A stretch of DNA of 64,000 nt from Lanius collurio (GCA_020086605.1 JACBWW010000046.1:6086133-6150132), one strand, 5' to 3'. Counted from the first letter of the stretch, positions 8,263 to 22,716 are shown. Program-made: numbers and translations. Notes: generated by a model not told the origin, from the sequence alone.

Positions 8263-11200
8263 ATACAAAAGCTGCCTACAGAGTCCCTAGGGCTGCACTC
8301 TGTGGAGGGGCTCAGGGCACCACAGGACCAGTACCAAGTACCCAGGGGGTCTTTTTCTTAACGAAAAATACAGCAACTCCCTTTGTGCTATAGAGACTTA
8401 ATTAAACAACAGCATGTGGTTCTTGTGCTTCTTGGTGATAACCGAGTGCCAGATGATGGGATGTAGCAGAGCTTTCCTCATGAAAGTACTAGTACTGTGC
8501 TGTGAAAATGAGACTCGCATTAAAAACAGTCCTCCGATTAATACTGGAAGTTGAGTGCTCTGGGTTCTTATGTATGAAACTAAACATTGTGTGTCTGATG
8601 TAAGATGCTTGCAAGACAGGTAATTAATAACATTAGAAACTAATTAACTGCAAGTCCCGTGTATCTGATGGTGACTACCTGAGCAGACTTGATTTGTAAA
8701 TCACTCTGGTTGTTGTGGAGCGGACTGGGGCTTTTATTCTCTCACAGCCTCCTGCTTGCTCAGGTGGGGAGGGGACAAGCCCAAGAAAGGGCTTGGTGCC
8801 ATTCTAGGCTTGTTGCAACCTTTCATCTTCCTCACCTGAAAACACAGGGATGAGCGAATTAGCAAACAAGTTCATGCTTCCATGTTTTCCAATCCCTGTG
8901 ACATGGATCCAGTGGGAACTGGTGGCTGACACCTGGGAGTAGGATGTAGCAAGGCTGGAAGTGGGTCTGCATTAATGAGGTGGTGCCTGCCTTGGCCCGT
9001 TGCTCCTCTGTACCCAGGTCACACCGAGTGACATCTGCCAAGGCCACAGAGAGGCAGAGCTGTACTTTTAGCCTAATGAGCAGCAAAACTTCTTTCCAGC
9101 ACAGGAATGCTTTGGCTTCTCCCACATTCCTGCTTCCATCCATCAGTAGCAGCACAAGGGTGGATGGGTCTTCAGTGGGAAAGGGCTCAGTGACGCCTTG
9201 TGGTCCCCATAATCCATTCCTGGAGAGCTGCTGCCTTGTTCCTTCGTTGGATTTGGCATTGGTCAGCTCAGGATGGCTTTTGAGGGGGGAAAACCCCAGA
9301 GGTTAGCAACTCTGTGCTCTTGCTGTCCTGTCCTCCAGCCCCCTTCCTAGTTGACAGCATCATCTTCAGTCTTGGATGTGGGGTTTTGGAGATGTTGTGG
9401 TGGATGGTAGGGTTGTGCAGGGGAGAGTGCAGCATGCCCAATCTGTAGGTTATGGGTGATTGAGCTGTTCTCTGCCATCTCTGGCTGCAGTTCCTGTGTG
9501 TGGAGCAAAGATGTTTCAGGTGTAGGTGCTGCTTTTAATGCAAACTCCCTCAATAGGAGCACTTGGAAACCCTGATGGAAAAGGGCCAGAGACCTCAAAC
9601 CAGCAAGGCCATGGAGAAAAGTTAAAAGGGGAAAAATGTAAGAGTGAACTGTGTGTCCGCTTTTGCCTGGTTTGGAATGTTCTCACCGCCATGCAGGATA
9701 CCACAGGCTGCTCCATGCACTGCCAGTGCAAAGTGGCAACTTGAATGTGCCAAGAGGGAGTGAGACTCTTTGGGACTTTTTTTTGCCCTTCATAAAGGTA
9801 GTAAATATGGCTCTCTTCTCATGATTACTAAATCAAAACTCTATTGATTCCTTCTGTGAAAATCCAGAGTGACATAAAATGTTTTATTTATGCTTTTAAC
9901 CCAGGCTTGCTGCAAAAATGCTGGTTTTGTAAATAAATGAAATTAAATTCATTGCCAAGCCAGAGGCTTTAAAAACAGTACAGCTCTCCTTGGTGTCTCC
10001 TGATTGATGGGAGGCTCAGTTGTGCTGCCTCATCCCAGCAATTATGGGGCTGCCTGTGAGCTGCCTTGGGCACCACTGGTGTGGGAACAGAATCCAGTTC
10101 TATGTGCAGTGTCAAGACCAAAGGTGCTGTCATATCCTTGTCTGTCCCCTGCCATTGCACTTCCTCCAGGAGCTCAGAAGCTACCAAAATGCTAAAACAC
10201 CTTTCCCTTCCAAAGAGTATTCCCTGTCTGCTCTAGAAGAAGGAAGCAAAATGCAAAAGGTTTTGAGAATAAAACACTAGTCAGCAATGTGTCTCTACCC
10301 TCTTTGCAGCTGCATTCTGCAAAGGACATGCCAAAAGAAGGAAAGCAGGTTGCTGTTGCTGCTGCTCTGCTCTTGGGCTGCCAGGGGAAATGGACCCCAC
10401 CATGAATTTGGTGAGCAGGCATGTCCAGAGTTATTGGGACTTGTTCAGACCCTGCAGCTGATCCTATACAGGAGTGGTCATGCAGGGCACTGGAGATAAA
10501 GGCAGTGTGGCATTGCTCATCAGCACAGTATTAATTGTAGTTGTTTAGTGTGGTGATTAGGTTCGTTTGTTCAGATGTCTAATGCAGCAATTAGCCCCAT
10601 CAGGGTGTTCAGTGATAGGTTACAAGTACTTTCTTTCTGCCAAGGAGTACTCAGCATCTCCAGCCTCCCGGTGCTCCCACATAATGTAGCACTCCTGCAC
10701 ATTATCTCAGAAATAGTACAAGGCTGGTACAGGGATGCTGCTGGGCTGCCGTCCAATCAGAACCCAAATTGTCACTGATGCTTTCTTCAGTTCAGTTCCT
10801 GAAATATGTGGTGTTCTGCTTCTGGCAGGGACCTGCATGTTTTGACCTGCATTGCTCCATCTAATGCTTTGGTTGAACCTCTCTTAATAGGAATGAGTTT
10901 TGAACCAGCGAAATCGCCTATGGCTAAAACCTACTGTGATGTGCTAGATGTCCTCGGCTGCTACAAAACCATCACTGTTATCTGGGATCATGTCCCTTGT
11001 TTAAGACCCTGGGATAGGAGACAAAATATATCCCCCAGTGCTGAAACAGAAAGCTATTGATTTTTTCTTCCACTGGGTGAGTTTGGTTTCTGCGTTTTGA
11101 TGGATGATAAGTTGAAGTGTAACATAATCCCCAAGCTGTGGGGGTTTGGTGCTCTCTCGGGGCAGTGCCATCTTATTCCCAAAGCTATCAGGACTGACAG

Positions 11201-12645
11201 GCTGCTGGTATTGCTCCACAGTGCTGCCCTGCTCTGGTGAGGGGAGAGGGAGGCACCCAACAGAAGCTTTGCAATGGTGTGTTTAATTAGCAGAACACTT
11301 AAATGTGAGCATTGGATTAAAAATCTGGGGCCAAGAAGTACTGTGGCTCTCAGGGGAGGGGGGAAATGCACTAGATTTAAGGAAATAGGCTGTAGAGTGT
11401 CAGCAGCTGTCTCTGGGGGTTTGCTTGCCCCTCCACCCAAGGCCTGACAGGTGGAGGCTCTGCCTCCTGCAGGGAATGCTGGCCTGTCCCACTTCCCTGC
11501 TCAGGTCTGCTCCAAGAGTCAACTCATGGTATCTTCCACTCTTCATCCTCCAGGTCACAGAAGTGCATGAGGAACACTAGAAACATGGTGCTCTCTGTAA
11601 GCTGGAGGCAGCTACACAAGCAATTTGGGGAGAAATGAGATGCTTTTGGTACCTCAGGAATTCTAGGCTGTAGCCCAGTGCTGAGCAGACACAGGACTGC
11701 ACTCCATCTTCAGGTGGGCTGACGACATGGAGCCCTGCCCAGGGAAGAGGTTCTGGGTAGGCGAGTCCCTGCAGAAGTATTTTTGATGGGGCTTCTACCA
11801 CATGGCTGATGAACATATTCACTTGGGGAGGTCTCTGGAGGAAAAAGAGCCAGAGAATTCGTTCCAAGGCAGGTGAACTCTGGTAAGAACAGTTTCCCAC
11901 AGTTCTTCATAATTTAAAAGCAGTTTCTTTAAACAAAGTTGCTTTTAAGACTTCCTGATTTTTATCAGGAAAGCAAGCTGACTTTTTCCTGGTTTTAAAA
12001 CTAAAACTGAAAGAAGAAAAATAGCTGCTGGCAGTAAGTACATGTCATGGGAAAGTAAAGCATAGAGGAGGTGCAAGAGATGAAGCTGCAGTAGGTGTGT
12101 GCCAGGTACCCTGACACCTCCAGCCTCTGCCTTGATGGGGAGGGATGCTGGACCACTGGCATCCAACCCAGGTAAAGAGTTGCTACCTTCTTACCTCCAA
12201 AATAACTGTACTTTGAGAAGGGCAAAGCTGTTGACAAACTCATCAGGGAAGACACCAGTGCTAAGAAATGCTGTTTTTTGACTGGGAGTTCACAGAGCAA
12301 GATCAGCTTTATGTTGGTTGCTGCTTCATGCCCAGAGGCAGGGAGCTTCAAAGTGAATTATAAAAGTATTGTATGTCCGTACCAGGAGGGTGGCTGCTGA
12401 AAGGAGCCTTCTTCCACTCTCCCTGGCAGCCATTCAGGCAAGAGCAGAGCTGGCTGTAGAAAAAGCACTAATTCAGCCCTGGGGCAGCAATGCCGTGGCC
12501 AGTTACAACAGCTTGGCTGGACAAGGTTGAGTGGAAATGCTGAAGCATAAGAGAACAGGGGCAAACATTGCACTGAAGATACATTCTCACAGTGGTGTCA
12601 CGCTGTGTCTCCCTGGGGGAGTTCCCTGGCCTTCCCTCCCATTCC
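8263..12645. other. Single-copy DNA, no gene recognised
   Basis: No exon, RNA gene or repeat family that I can support. Open frames are short and compositionally ordinary. Confidence 0.5.
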
Positions 12646-12646
12646 C

Positions 12647-12666
12647 ACACGTGTACCCACACGTGT
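12647..12666. promoter_or_regulatory. Doubled canonical E-box (ACACGTGT twice, 12-bp period)
   Basis: The palindrome ACACGTGT occurs at 12647-12654 and 12659-12666 in a 12-bp tandem duplication. CACGTG is the core site for bHLH factors such as MYC, USF and CLOCK/BMAL. No promoter or transcript is visible nearby, so function is uncertain. Confidence 0.35.
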
Positions 12667-15600
12667 ACCCATCCACCAATGTTGTGTGCTTTTTTGTTAC
12701 TCCGGGGCTTTTCCTTGGACACCCGTCTGCCCTGAGCTGAGGATGGAGCAGGGCTGCAGGCAGTGATCAGGACTCTGCTGTGGAAGTGATGAAGGCCACC
12801 CCCAGGGCACCTGGGGCAGGGAGCAGTGCCAGGGGTAGCCTCATTCTGATCAGCACGGAGGTTCTGTGGCAAATCCCACTCCTCAGGGTCTGAAGCCCTC
12901 TCTGCTGAGGAGCTCTCCACAGGCTTTATGTTCCCACAGGGATGCAGAACCTGGCAAGGCCTGACTTGGTGCACCAAGGTCTGTCTTTGCCTCTCTTTTG
13001 GCTATTGAAGGTTTCACCTTTTTTCCCAGCACCGCTCTTTTGCTAGCGGAGTCTGCTGTATAACATCTTGATGTTTCCCCCACTGGTGGGAGAAGTCTCC
13101 AGAGGGCATCTGGAGCAGAGGGTCAAGGTAGTCCTTTGCCCTGAGCTGTTCCTGAAATGTTTATGGCACCAAAGGGTAGGGCTGTCCTGCAGAACCAGGA
13201 GCAACAGGTGTCTGAGGGAAGAGCACTGCAGCAAGACCGCATCCACTGTGATTTCCTGTGCACCATGATAAGCTGTCTTGATTTCTTTGTGAATTATTTA
13301 AAATGCAGGAATAGCAAACTGAAGTCTGGCTGGCTGGTTTTCTTGTGTGCACAGGCTAGATTAGAGCAGGAAGCTTCATTACAATGAGCTTAGAAGTCTT
13401 CAAAGACTTGGATATATTTTCCCCTTCATTGGTAAGCATCCCCTGCTGTGCCTGGCCACAGGAGTGTGGTGTTCCTGCAGACCCAGAATTGTGCATTAGC
13501 ACAAAACCATGCACTTAGTGTTGTGCAAACTAGGTTTTTCTCCCACAGGCTATCAATTCACTTGTAGTGGAAGAGAGGGTTCAGAAGATGTTTAAAGGGG
13601 AGATGTGTATTTTTCTGTGCCTGGTAATACCATCAGAGCTACTGCATCATGTTGCTGCTCCTCATGCTGGCTGCCAGAGTGGTGGTCATCTCAATGCAGA
13701 GAAAGGCAGGTTATCTCAAACCCACCCTATTCCTGTAGAGAGCTCTTCCCATGTAAAAGGAGTGTTTTCCTACTGTCTCTGTGCTGAAAGCTATGCTTTA
13801 GGTAACATGCTGCTTGCAATGAAGTCTTTCTTCTTTTTAAAGCATAACATTTTATCATATATTGTGGTGCTGCAGAAATGAAAAAAAAAGCTTTCCTCCT
13901 TTTTACTGGCCAACTAAATGCAAGATTTTGCTGATTTTTGAGAAGGGATTGAGCATCCTGCTACCAAGGAGAGCATCCTGCCCAGGCCAGGCATCCAGGT
14001 ACCAATGACAGAAAAGAAAATTATGGTCTTAAACGGGTTAGGAGAGATAGGAGAAAGACATGCTTCTCTGGCCCTTGTGGGCTCTTGACATAATTAAGGC
14101 AGGCAGCTGACAATGCTGAGCTTGTGGTGTGAAGTAAACCAGACTGATCAAAAGCCATGGATATAAACATTGCCATTATGCAGATTCATGTGTGAAGGGT
14201 TATCCTAATCAATTGTTACTCCTATATCACATCAGTGGCACTCACACAGATTTAGTGATGCAGCCAGACTGTGTGTAACGCTAGGGAGTGTGTGCCTAGA
14301 GAATACACAGATCCCATGGTTCACGCTTTTTTGCCTGCTTGTACTCTTAGTTTTTTTCAGAGGTAAAGTAACAAGACAAAGGTTTAAAAAATTCAGCGCT
14401 CAATTTCCTTTGCTGAAGAATGTGCTTCCCTTTTTGTGATGCAGAAGTTACTTGGAAAAATATCACTAATATAAGATGTACCTCATAATACCAGGTCATA
14501 AATACCTGCTCATGCACATCTAGATGCTGTAGTATTGACTGCACCATGAAGAGCTATGGGAGGTGTTCCCACTGTGAGTTAAGATCTACCCAGAGTTGGG
14601 ATTTCAGGAGTATGTTGGAGGTGCCTGCTGATCAGCTGTTAATGCCAAGTTGAAAGTCAGCCTCTTATTTGAGCTCTTGGACTATTCTCAAAGACATTTG
14701 AGTTCTGTGAGGATTTAAACTCGAATTGGATCATGATTTGCATGACTAATAATGCATGTATGATGATCCACTTAGCAGCAACCATGACCTGAGCTCACAC
14801 ACAGCAGCTTCGGCCTGTCAAATATGTTTGACTGTAACACTAAAATAACAGGAATGAGGGAGCAGCAGCTTCTTTTATATCTCGAGCTCTTTGGATGCAC
14901 TTGAATCACACTAAATTTTTGGATGTTTTTTTCATTTTTCATTTCCTGAGTGACAAAGACCCAAATGTTTTATAGCTGAAAGCCAGATGCCAAAAGCTGA
15001 AACTATAAGAATATACAATACTGTTGAGTTGTGTCATAAAGCCACATGAATATCAGTGCTGAATCCTAGAGGCTTGATTTTCTTCTCCTTTATTCATTTA
15101 ACTCCAAATTAACCCTGTTCAGCTGCTTCAGGCTGACATGAGATGGGCCCTGAATTTGGCTATTTCAGTCCTGAGTGGGCTCTCATGTTTGCACAGGGTT
15201 TGAAAAGGCAACACTCTTACCTGCATCCAAGTTTCTGTGGCATCGATCTTGCCCTGCTGCCACGCAGAGATCCAGGCTTGGAGTTTCATCATTGCTTTTG
15301 GTTAATTAAAAATTGGCTTCACTAGTGCATGACACGAAGTGAGAAGCACATGCACTTCACACCATGATCACTAAATATTTCATATTGTCCCTGGATTTTT
15401 TTCAATGTTTTTGGCTTACCTTTGTAACTTAGTTATGTTTGCTGCAGCTGCAGGGGATTAGACCCCTTTTTCTTCTCTCCCATCAGCTGGTGTGTTCTTT
15501 GCAGTCAAGTTGTAAACAGTTCTGTTTGTTTTTCTGCTGGTAAGTCTGAATGAGAGGTGATGAGTAAATAGAATGATGATGATGGAAATGTTGATAGCTG

Positions 15601-18600
15601 ACAGTGAACATTGATGGCAAAGATCTGTAGCAGATGTTTTGTACCTGGAGTGTACTAAATCAAAGAAAATAATTAAGACCAGTTAATTGAAAGGTGAGTT
15701 GGGTGAAGGCAAGAAATACTGGAGTCCTTGCAACCTTTCAGTGCTGTTCAGATTGGCTGTAAAGAAGGTTTGGAGACTGGACATGGATCCTCTGCAGGTA
15801 CACGTCAGATCACAGGGTGACTGACAATAACCAATTGCAGCTTCACGTTTAGAGAGCTTTATCTCCTGTTTCTGGCTGCTGTGTTTTGAGGCCAAAGTCC
15901 ACTTGTATCTTTTATTCACAAATGCTGATGTGGCTAAATGAATGGTGCAGTGCAGTTGTTATAAATAAACAAATGTCAGTATGAGGCTTTAGCAGATGAA
16001 AGGCTCATTGATAGGAGCCAGCCCTGATAATGGCTCTGCAAGTTCCCTCAGAATTCTGCAAGACAAAGCAGAGGAATCAAGTTTGAGATCTCTTGCAGGA
16101 ACTTCCAATCTTGGTGATGGTGCTTGCTCTGTGCAGGATGAGAAATAGCAAAATACTGGAGAAACCATTATTGTTACTCTTGTGGAAAGATGGAGGAGAA
16201 CTGATGGAGGTGGCTATGATAAACTGGTATTTTATGGGAACATTTTTCTGTCTTAACCTCTCTCCTGCAGCTGCAGGAGCCTGTAGCTGTCGATACAGGT
16301 CAGTTCTTTCAGCTATCTGCTTGGCATCCCTTTCCTGCAATTCTTTCTCTGGTTTTATTTGTAAAAGTAAAATATCAGCAAGCTATTCTAACCCCATGCT
16401 TGTATCTCTTGCCTGTGACTCTTGGGGGTATATGTATGACACACCTCGTGCCAGAAGATAAAGGTTCTAATAGCAGATGCTGCGTGTCAAGATCTCTGGA
16501 CATGGCAGGGAAGTTCTGGGTTTAATAAAATCCATACAGCCTTCTGTCTTACTGTGGCCCTGCTGAAACTGAGGAGGTTTGGCTTGAGAGCACAGCATGG
16601 TGTTGCTGCAGAGAGACCCACTGGAGGATGCTCTCCATGGGAAATCTCTTTTGCTGTCCCCCAGTGCTTCTCCCTTTTGCACTTGGATTCAGGATGATGC
16701 TGTATCTCAGCATCACTGCAGAATAAGGCCTTACTTGCATCTGGGTGCTGCAGCCTGTCTGACAACTGGCTCAAACCATGCATCAGCCAGTGGAATTGAG
16801 GTGGCATCACTTGGTCCTGTGCATTGGGGCAGGCAGGTTTGGGCAAGGAAGGGACAAACATGCTGTGGAAAAAGCCAGGGGCCAGCTTCCAACTGAACAT
16901 CCAGGGGCATATCTTACTGTTTATTTTGTTCAGTTTATTTGCTGAGAGCTCAAAAAGAATTGCACTCAAAAAAAATTACTGAGGAAGAGACTTCCTCCTT
17001 TGGAAAGAATCTTCCAGGCTTCTGTTTGGGTTTCAGCTGGCTCCAAGCTGGCTCTGTGTGGCCAGGCATTCAAGGCCACTGGTCTGTCCCAGTGCCTGTG
17101 GAGACACCAAAAGCTGCTGCCACAGATATGGGAACAAATAGCTTGTTCAAAGCACTGGCTGCAATTTGAAGGCAGTTTCCTGCAAGGACAGTGAATTTCC
17201 TTCTACGTGCAGCATCAGCTGACAAGGATGTGTTTTATTTTCATGTCTGTCACCAGGCCACACAGACTTGGTTCTGGTGGTGCTTGGGTGTTCCAGTTGG
17301 GATGCAGGTGCTTTCATCCTCTGGCATTTCTAGGGGTATCCTCCTCTGTAAAAATGCTGTTGGCATAGAGATGAATTTTCTTAATAAGGAAACTGATCCC
17401 TTCCCCAGGCCAGGTTCTCTTCCTGTCTACACCAAAGCAATTTGGCTTCAAAGTATGGAGAGATTGACTCCTTTTGGGGGGTTCATGACTTGGCTGCCCA
17501 GCATAGTCCGTGGGCGGATATAATGAGCAACTGGCCACTGCTAATTCAGGACTGCCCTGGAGTGATGCAGGGAGCAAGCAGCTTGCCTGGTTTTGCTTCT
17601 GTTTCTGCCTGTTTTTCTCTGCAGTGACTATTCTTGTTCCCTGTTTTTACTGGGCCACAATTGCACTATTCCTTACACTTCTTTTTCCCCTGGATTTTAT
17701 TTTTTATGGCACCAGGGCTATGATGATGGTTGTTTCTTTCCCCCTGCTGTAATAATTGGTACTTCAGGAGAACTGAAATAGGCAGCTCTGCCTTCATGCT
17801 GGATTGCTTAATGCATTTTAATTTAATTAATTACATTGTCCATTTTGATAACATCATGGACAAGGCTCAGGAAGTCAAGGCCTGGAGTAGGGCCTTGGGC
17901 TAGGACAGCCTTTTAGTGCTTTATAAAAGCTTTTGTTAGAGGTGTGTGTTGTTGTCTTCCCTCAGTAGTGGCTCCATTAATGCTGTAGCACTGTAGTGGG
18001 GCCAAGGCAGGTGTTCCCATTCTGCACATTTGGATTTGTGCTCTCAGTGTCCTTTTTTCCAGCTTCTTGAATGGAAAACGATCCTGCAGCAGTGTTCTGC
18101 TCTGATTTCACAAGATGAAACTTGAGCTTGCATCTCCAGTGCTGCTTTGCTGAATGCTGGGATCCTGGGGGTCTTACAGTTCACCCTCTGAGCCCCATCT
18201 CCAAAAAGCGCTCAAAGGGAAGCCCCAGAAGTCTGGAAACCTGAACTGTGGTTAACATTCCAGTAAGGCATCTGTTCAGCCTCTCCACTAAAGTACTCAT
18301 GGCTAGAATCTTTAAAATTGCTGCCCAGAGTGGGGAAAATAGAAACCCTTAGTGGAGAAAACAGAAACCCTTATTTCTGCAGATTTGATTTTCCATTATT
18401 TGGCAAGAGAGGACCTGGCTGCAGTATGAAATGTTACAGCAAGCAGTGCTGTGATATTTCATCCATCAAAATACTTGTCCCATTAATGGCTACAGCCATT
18501 TTTCTTGCTGATGATTCCGCAAAGGAGAAAGTGGCCTGTTGTCCTGGAATCAGTTAGGAATCATCACCCTGTCAGACTGGGAGAGTAGTGTTGGGGTAGG

Positions 18601-20628
18601 ACCAGGGATGCTCTCTAGGTTAAACTCTGCTAAGCTGAGATAAAGATTAGATGCAAGACTTGCTGGCTTACAGCACTGCAAAGATGTCTTGAAAAAGCAG
18701 GTGAAACCAACCAAAGGCCAAGGAAAAACAGTTGCACTTCCCAAAGTGACGGCTTGTAGGGGTGTAGTATGATAGCAACAGTAATGGGTGTTTCCTCTGG
18801 AGAGCTGATGGATGCAAGACTGGAAAAACTTGCCTGGCAAATCAAAGTGCTTGCAGCATAGAGGGAGGGCAAGAACTTATTTTTGCAGGAGTTGCTGTCC
18901 TGCAGGTCAGGGAGAGCTCCTGAGCTTCCTGTACACTTGGGGATGGGGAAGGAGAGAGCACCCCAGCCTACTGAAGAACAATTCAGTGGAGAGTACAGCA
19001 CATGGCTCACTTAGTATTTTAAAGCTTTGAGATAAAGGATCAAACTCCAATTTAACTTTAAAATGGGATTCTCAAGAACTGTTGGGGTTGGATTTATCAA
19101 GTGATGCTGCATAATTCATTGCTGATTTTTATCACATCATTTAAACATTAAAAAAGCTATCAGAAGGTCAGGCCGGGAAAGTTAGCTGTTGACAGCAACC
19201 TTGTCCTTGACTCAACCTCTCTCATACCAGCCATGCTTGCTGACTATATCCAGCAGTCAAGGCAGAGCCCAGCAGAGCTGCAGGAGGGGAGAGGGGTGTG
19301 GGGTGGGTTTTGTGGTGTAGCTTGGGCAGAGAGATGAAGAGAGGCTTGAAAATGATGGTATGCTTATCTCACCCTTATGTCCTGCAGAGCAGAGAGCTGG
19401 GGTGCTGTTGTGTTGTCCAGAGAGGTGTAAAATACAGCCGGCATTAGCACATTATGGCAAAAACACAGCCCTTGGTGCTGGCTGCCTGCCACTTCCCACA
19501 GGGGCTGTAACTGATGGAGCCTTCTTGCAAAGAAACTTCATGAAACATACATTTTATTGCTTTGCTTTCAGGGCCTTGATAATTTGGGAGTTAGCACTTC
19601 TCAGACCCAGTGACACTCAGACTGTGTTTTTCTCACAGTGAAATGGCTTTCAGAGGCAGTCAGTAGTTCTTCAATTCAGATTTTTGAAGTGTTACCAACA
19701 TGGTTTACAATAATGGTTTATTTATTTTTCTTAAACTTTGCTTTTCCTTGGGAAATCCACACAGATGGTTGTTTTGTGCATCTTGGAGCATCCCATAAAC
19801 TGAGCTGGTGTGTGTCTGCATGTTCTGCTGATGCTGTTGGTTGTTTTTGGAGATGAGGATCGCAAGAGAGCAACAGAGGAAAATATTTGATTGACACATT
19901 GTTTGTTCCTGACTCATTTAATAGAATTTAATTTAGATTCACCATGATTTAACTTCAAAAAAAGAAATTATCTGCACTCGAGGTATTAAAAATAGTCTTT
20001 CTAATTGCAATAGTGTCTGGCAAAAATCCTGATTTTTTAAGTAAAGTCAGACTAACTCCTAAACCATAGGTGAGGTTGAGTTACGGAAGTGGTAGGTTTT
20101 TAGTTGAGATTAAAGTAGTACATTTTTGTAGCTGCCAAGTCCTCTCAACAAATGCTGAGGCTTGAGGTCTCGTGCCATGGGTGATACAGAGCATTCAGAG
20201 CTCTGGGTAAAGGCTTGGGACTTGTATGTGAATATGACTCTTAATAATGCAAACAGCCATGTGAACCACAACACCAGGTTATTTAATGACCAGGCTTTTT
20301 CTACTAGGATTTTAATGCTGTATGAGGTTCAGCACGTTTTCTCCTCTTGGATTAGCCCTGGTGCGTGGCAAGAAGCCTCAGTGAGTGTGTATGTGATTTG
20401 CATGGGTGTTTTTTTCTTTGCAGTCTTTCTGGGAAAAAAATAAAAATCTTACTCTTCACAGTCCTCAGGGGCATTCTCAGAAGTTTTTCTCCATCCTATT
20501 CCTAGGAATTGACCAGGAGAGCCCTCAAAGCATCCCTTTTCCCCCCATTGCAATCTGTGTGCTGAGTGCTGTGCTCTGTCCCTTCTCAGTCGAAGGTGCT
20601 GAGACCCCAACAGCAGCAAGGTGTGAAA
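12667..20628. other. Single-copy DNA, no gene recognised
   Basis: About 8 kb with no supported gene. It includes a tandem duplication at 18331-18374 and an AT-rich, TAATAA/ATGCAT-rich stretch near 14680-14800 that looks like a conserved non-coding element. Confidence 0.5.
18331..18374. repeat. 22-bp tandem duplication
   Basis: Two adjacent copies (18331-18352 and 18353-18374) of a GGGGAAAATAGAAACCCTTA-like unit with few differences. A small local duplication with no evident function. Confidence 0.6.
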
Positions 20629-20860
20629 TCATAGAATCATGGAATGGTTTGAGTTGGAAGGGACCTTAAAGATCATTTCAGCCCCTATGCCATGGGCCGG
20701 GACACCTTCCACTAGACCAGGTTGCTCAGAGTCCTGTCCAACCTGGCCTGGAACACTTCCAAGGATGGGGCAGCCACAGCTTCTCTGGGCAACCTGTGCC
20801 AGTGCCATACCCTCAGAAGGAAGGATTTCTAATTTCTTACTAATATGTAATCTTTTATGG
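20629..20860 (-). mobile_element. CR1 LINE, truncated 3' end
   Basis: The plus strand starts ATCATAGAATCATGGAATGG and continues with GAGTTGGAAGGGACC. This is the reverse complement of the avian CR1 3' untranslated end, so the element reads on the minus strand. Similarity continues through the GGGCAACCTGTGCCAGTG segment to about 20860. Only the 3' end is present, as is usual for 5'-truncated CR1 copies. No reverse-transcriptase frame remains. Confidence 0.9.
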
Positions 20861-22466
20861 GCTCTGATGCTCAAGACCCTGACCACTGGGTTTCCTTACG
20901 CTTCCTGCATCTCCTGGGCTGCTCCAGCTGCTGAGCCTCTCCAGCTGTGACAGCATGGAGCAAAGCAGTGATGCTGCTCCAGAAGGAGCTTCCCTGCCCC
21001 ATGCTTCTTGCTGTTCTCTCTTCACCAGACCCACAGCACTGGCCAGAGACTCACTCCTCAGCCCCCAGGTTGCCCTTCCCACTCTTGTTCGAGCCCCTGT
21101 AAATCCACAGGGTACTCCCTGGGAAGGAAATCTCCACCGTATTTACAAAACTTTGTTTTCATAAACTGCTGGTTGTTTAATAGGGCATAAAACAGCCAGT
21201 ATGAGACAGTTATTTGCTCTACAAAATCATTCAGCTCCCTAGCTCCAATTTTACACAACGCTTGCTGCATTTCATTTATTTTTTAAAGAAATGTGACACA
21301 GTAGATTAACTATTGATAGCAAAATACGGAGTTTCCTGTACGACTGTCACTTACCTTCCTCCATCCTCTCACTTTTTAACCCCAGATGATCAAGTAGTGC
21401 AAAATTCTGTTGCTCCTACAGTGGAATAGGTGCTGAAATACCTCAGTGCAGAGAAATTGTAGAAGGATGTTTTTGGACATTTCTGCTGTTTTCTGTCTCC
21501 TCAAAGCTAGTATCAAACTTCCAATGCCTGAAATGACTGCGAAATATTTTGTTCAGCCTAGGTAGTAGCATTTCCCATGGTGACTAGTCAGCCTCCAGCA
21601 CCTTCAGCACAGAGAAATATTGCCATTGTCAACATAAATTACCATGTATTAAGTAAATAATGCATAATTAATGTTATGGCAAATAATTTATTGTGCAGCT
21701 GATCAAGAAATACTTTTTTGAAAAAAGAAAGTAAATAGGTTGAGGGAACCTATCAGAAGGTTTGACTTTTTTTTAAAATTTGTTTATTTTAGCTCAGAAA
21801 ACCATCAGTGAGAAGAAGAAAATCACCTGACCAAATCCCTCTCTGTTTTTGCACAGGGTGACAGTCTCCTCTTGTCCCCCAGCATCAGTGTTTCCCCCAT
21901 GGTCCATGCCCTGTGCCAAGGATGATGCAAAGTAGGTGGTGTAGGAGCTGGTGGCAGCCTGGCTCACTGGAGAGTGTGGAGGCACTTTGTCTCACTGGAC
22001 ACTGCATTGTCCCACCATCCACATCAGGGTGCCATGGAGACCACCTCCTTAAAAAAGATACCCAAAAGTGAGTGCTGGAGTGGGATGCAGACCTCCTTGA
22101 GCTTCTTTTCAAATTGCCACAAAGGTGGCCAAGGGACTGTGGTTAGATACCTTCCTGCAGAGAAAATCACTTCTGTTAAAGAATTCTTTAATCTAGTGCA
22201 GGATCCATAACAAGAGCCACAGGCCAGAAGCTGAATAACCTGGGCCTGATTTCCATGCATGGCTGTGCTTTAACTCTCAGTACAAAAACTGCAGCAAAAC
22301 AGAGAAGAGAAGAAATACTGATGCAGCCCCAGAGCTGCCACGGTGCTCCCAATTGTTCTGCAGGGTTTTCTCTTTGGGCTTTGAAATAGATAAAACTCAA
22401 TTTTATGTGGTAGGTCCTGGGACAGGCTCCTGATGCAGCGCATACTTGCAGAGGTGGAAACAAAAC
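20861..22466. other. Single-copy DNA, no gene recognised
   Basis: No gene supported. 21620-21715 is AT-rich with repeated ATAATTA-type motifs and may be a regulatory element. Confidence 0.5.
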
Positions 22467-22472
22467 AATGGC
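22467..22472. repeat. Left target-site duplication of solo LTR (AATGGC)
   Basis: AATGGC, repeated exactly at 22717-22722. Confidence 0.88.
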
Positions 22473-22716
22473 TGTTGCAGTGAGGGGAATCCCACAACAA
22501 TATATATGACGACGATGGAGTTGGAAGGACAGATGAAGCAGTATTTTTGCAGATGTTCAAGGATGATTTTATTTCTCCAGCCGCATGGCCGGAGTTCCCG
22601 AGCAGACTCCTCTGACCTTCTCCTCCCCGCCAGCTCCCAGGCACCCAAACCACCCAATCAGGAACAGGAATCGGGCACACGTGACCTGGGGACAGGAACA
22701 GGGATGTACCTCCACA
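22473..22716 (-). mobile_element. Solo LTR of the same ERVK-like family
   Basis: 244-bp LTR closely related to those at 630-924 and 3006-3289 and in the same orientation. On the minus strand it runs from TGTGGAGG to GCAACA. It is about 40-50 bp shorter in the U3 part. The poly(A) signal is AATAAA (plus TTTATT near 22568), followed by the hairpin palindrome (CTCCAGCC-GCAT-GGCCGGAG), where one changed base would give a G-U pair in RNA. Exact 6-bp TSDs show a clean solo LTR. Confidence 0.9.

Noticed and set aside
22270..22680. 136-codon minus-strand frame
   Set aside because: Part of it is the ERVK-like solo LTR. The rest shows no coding signal.
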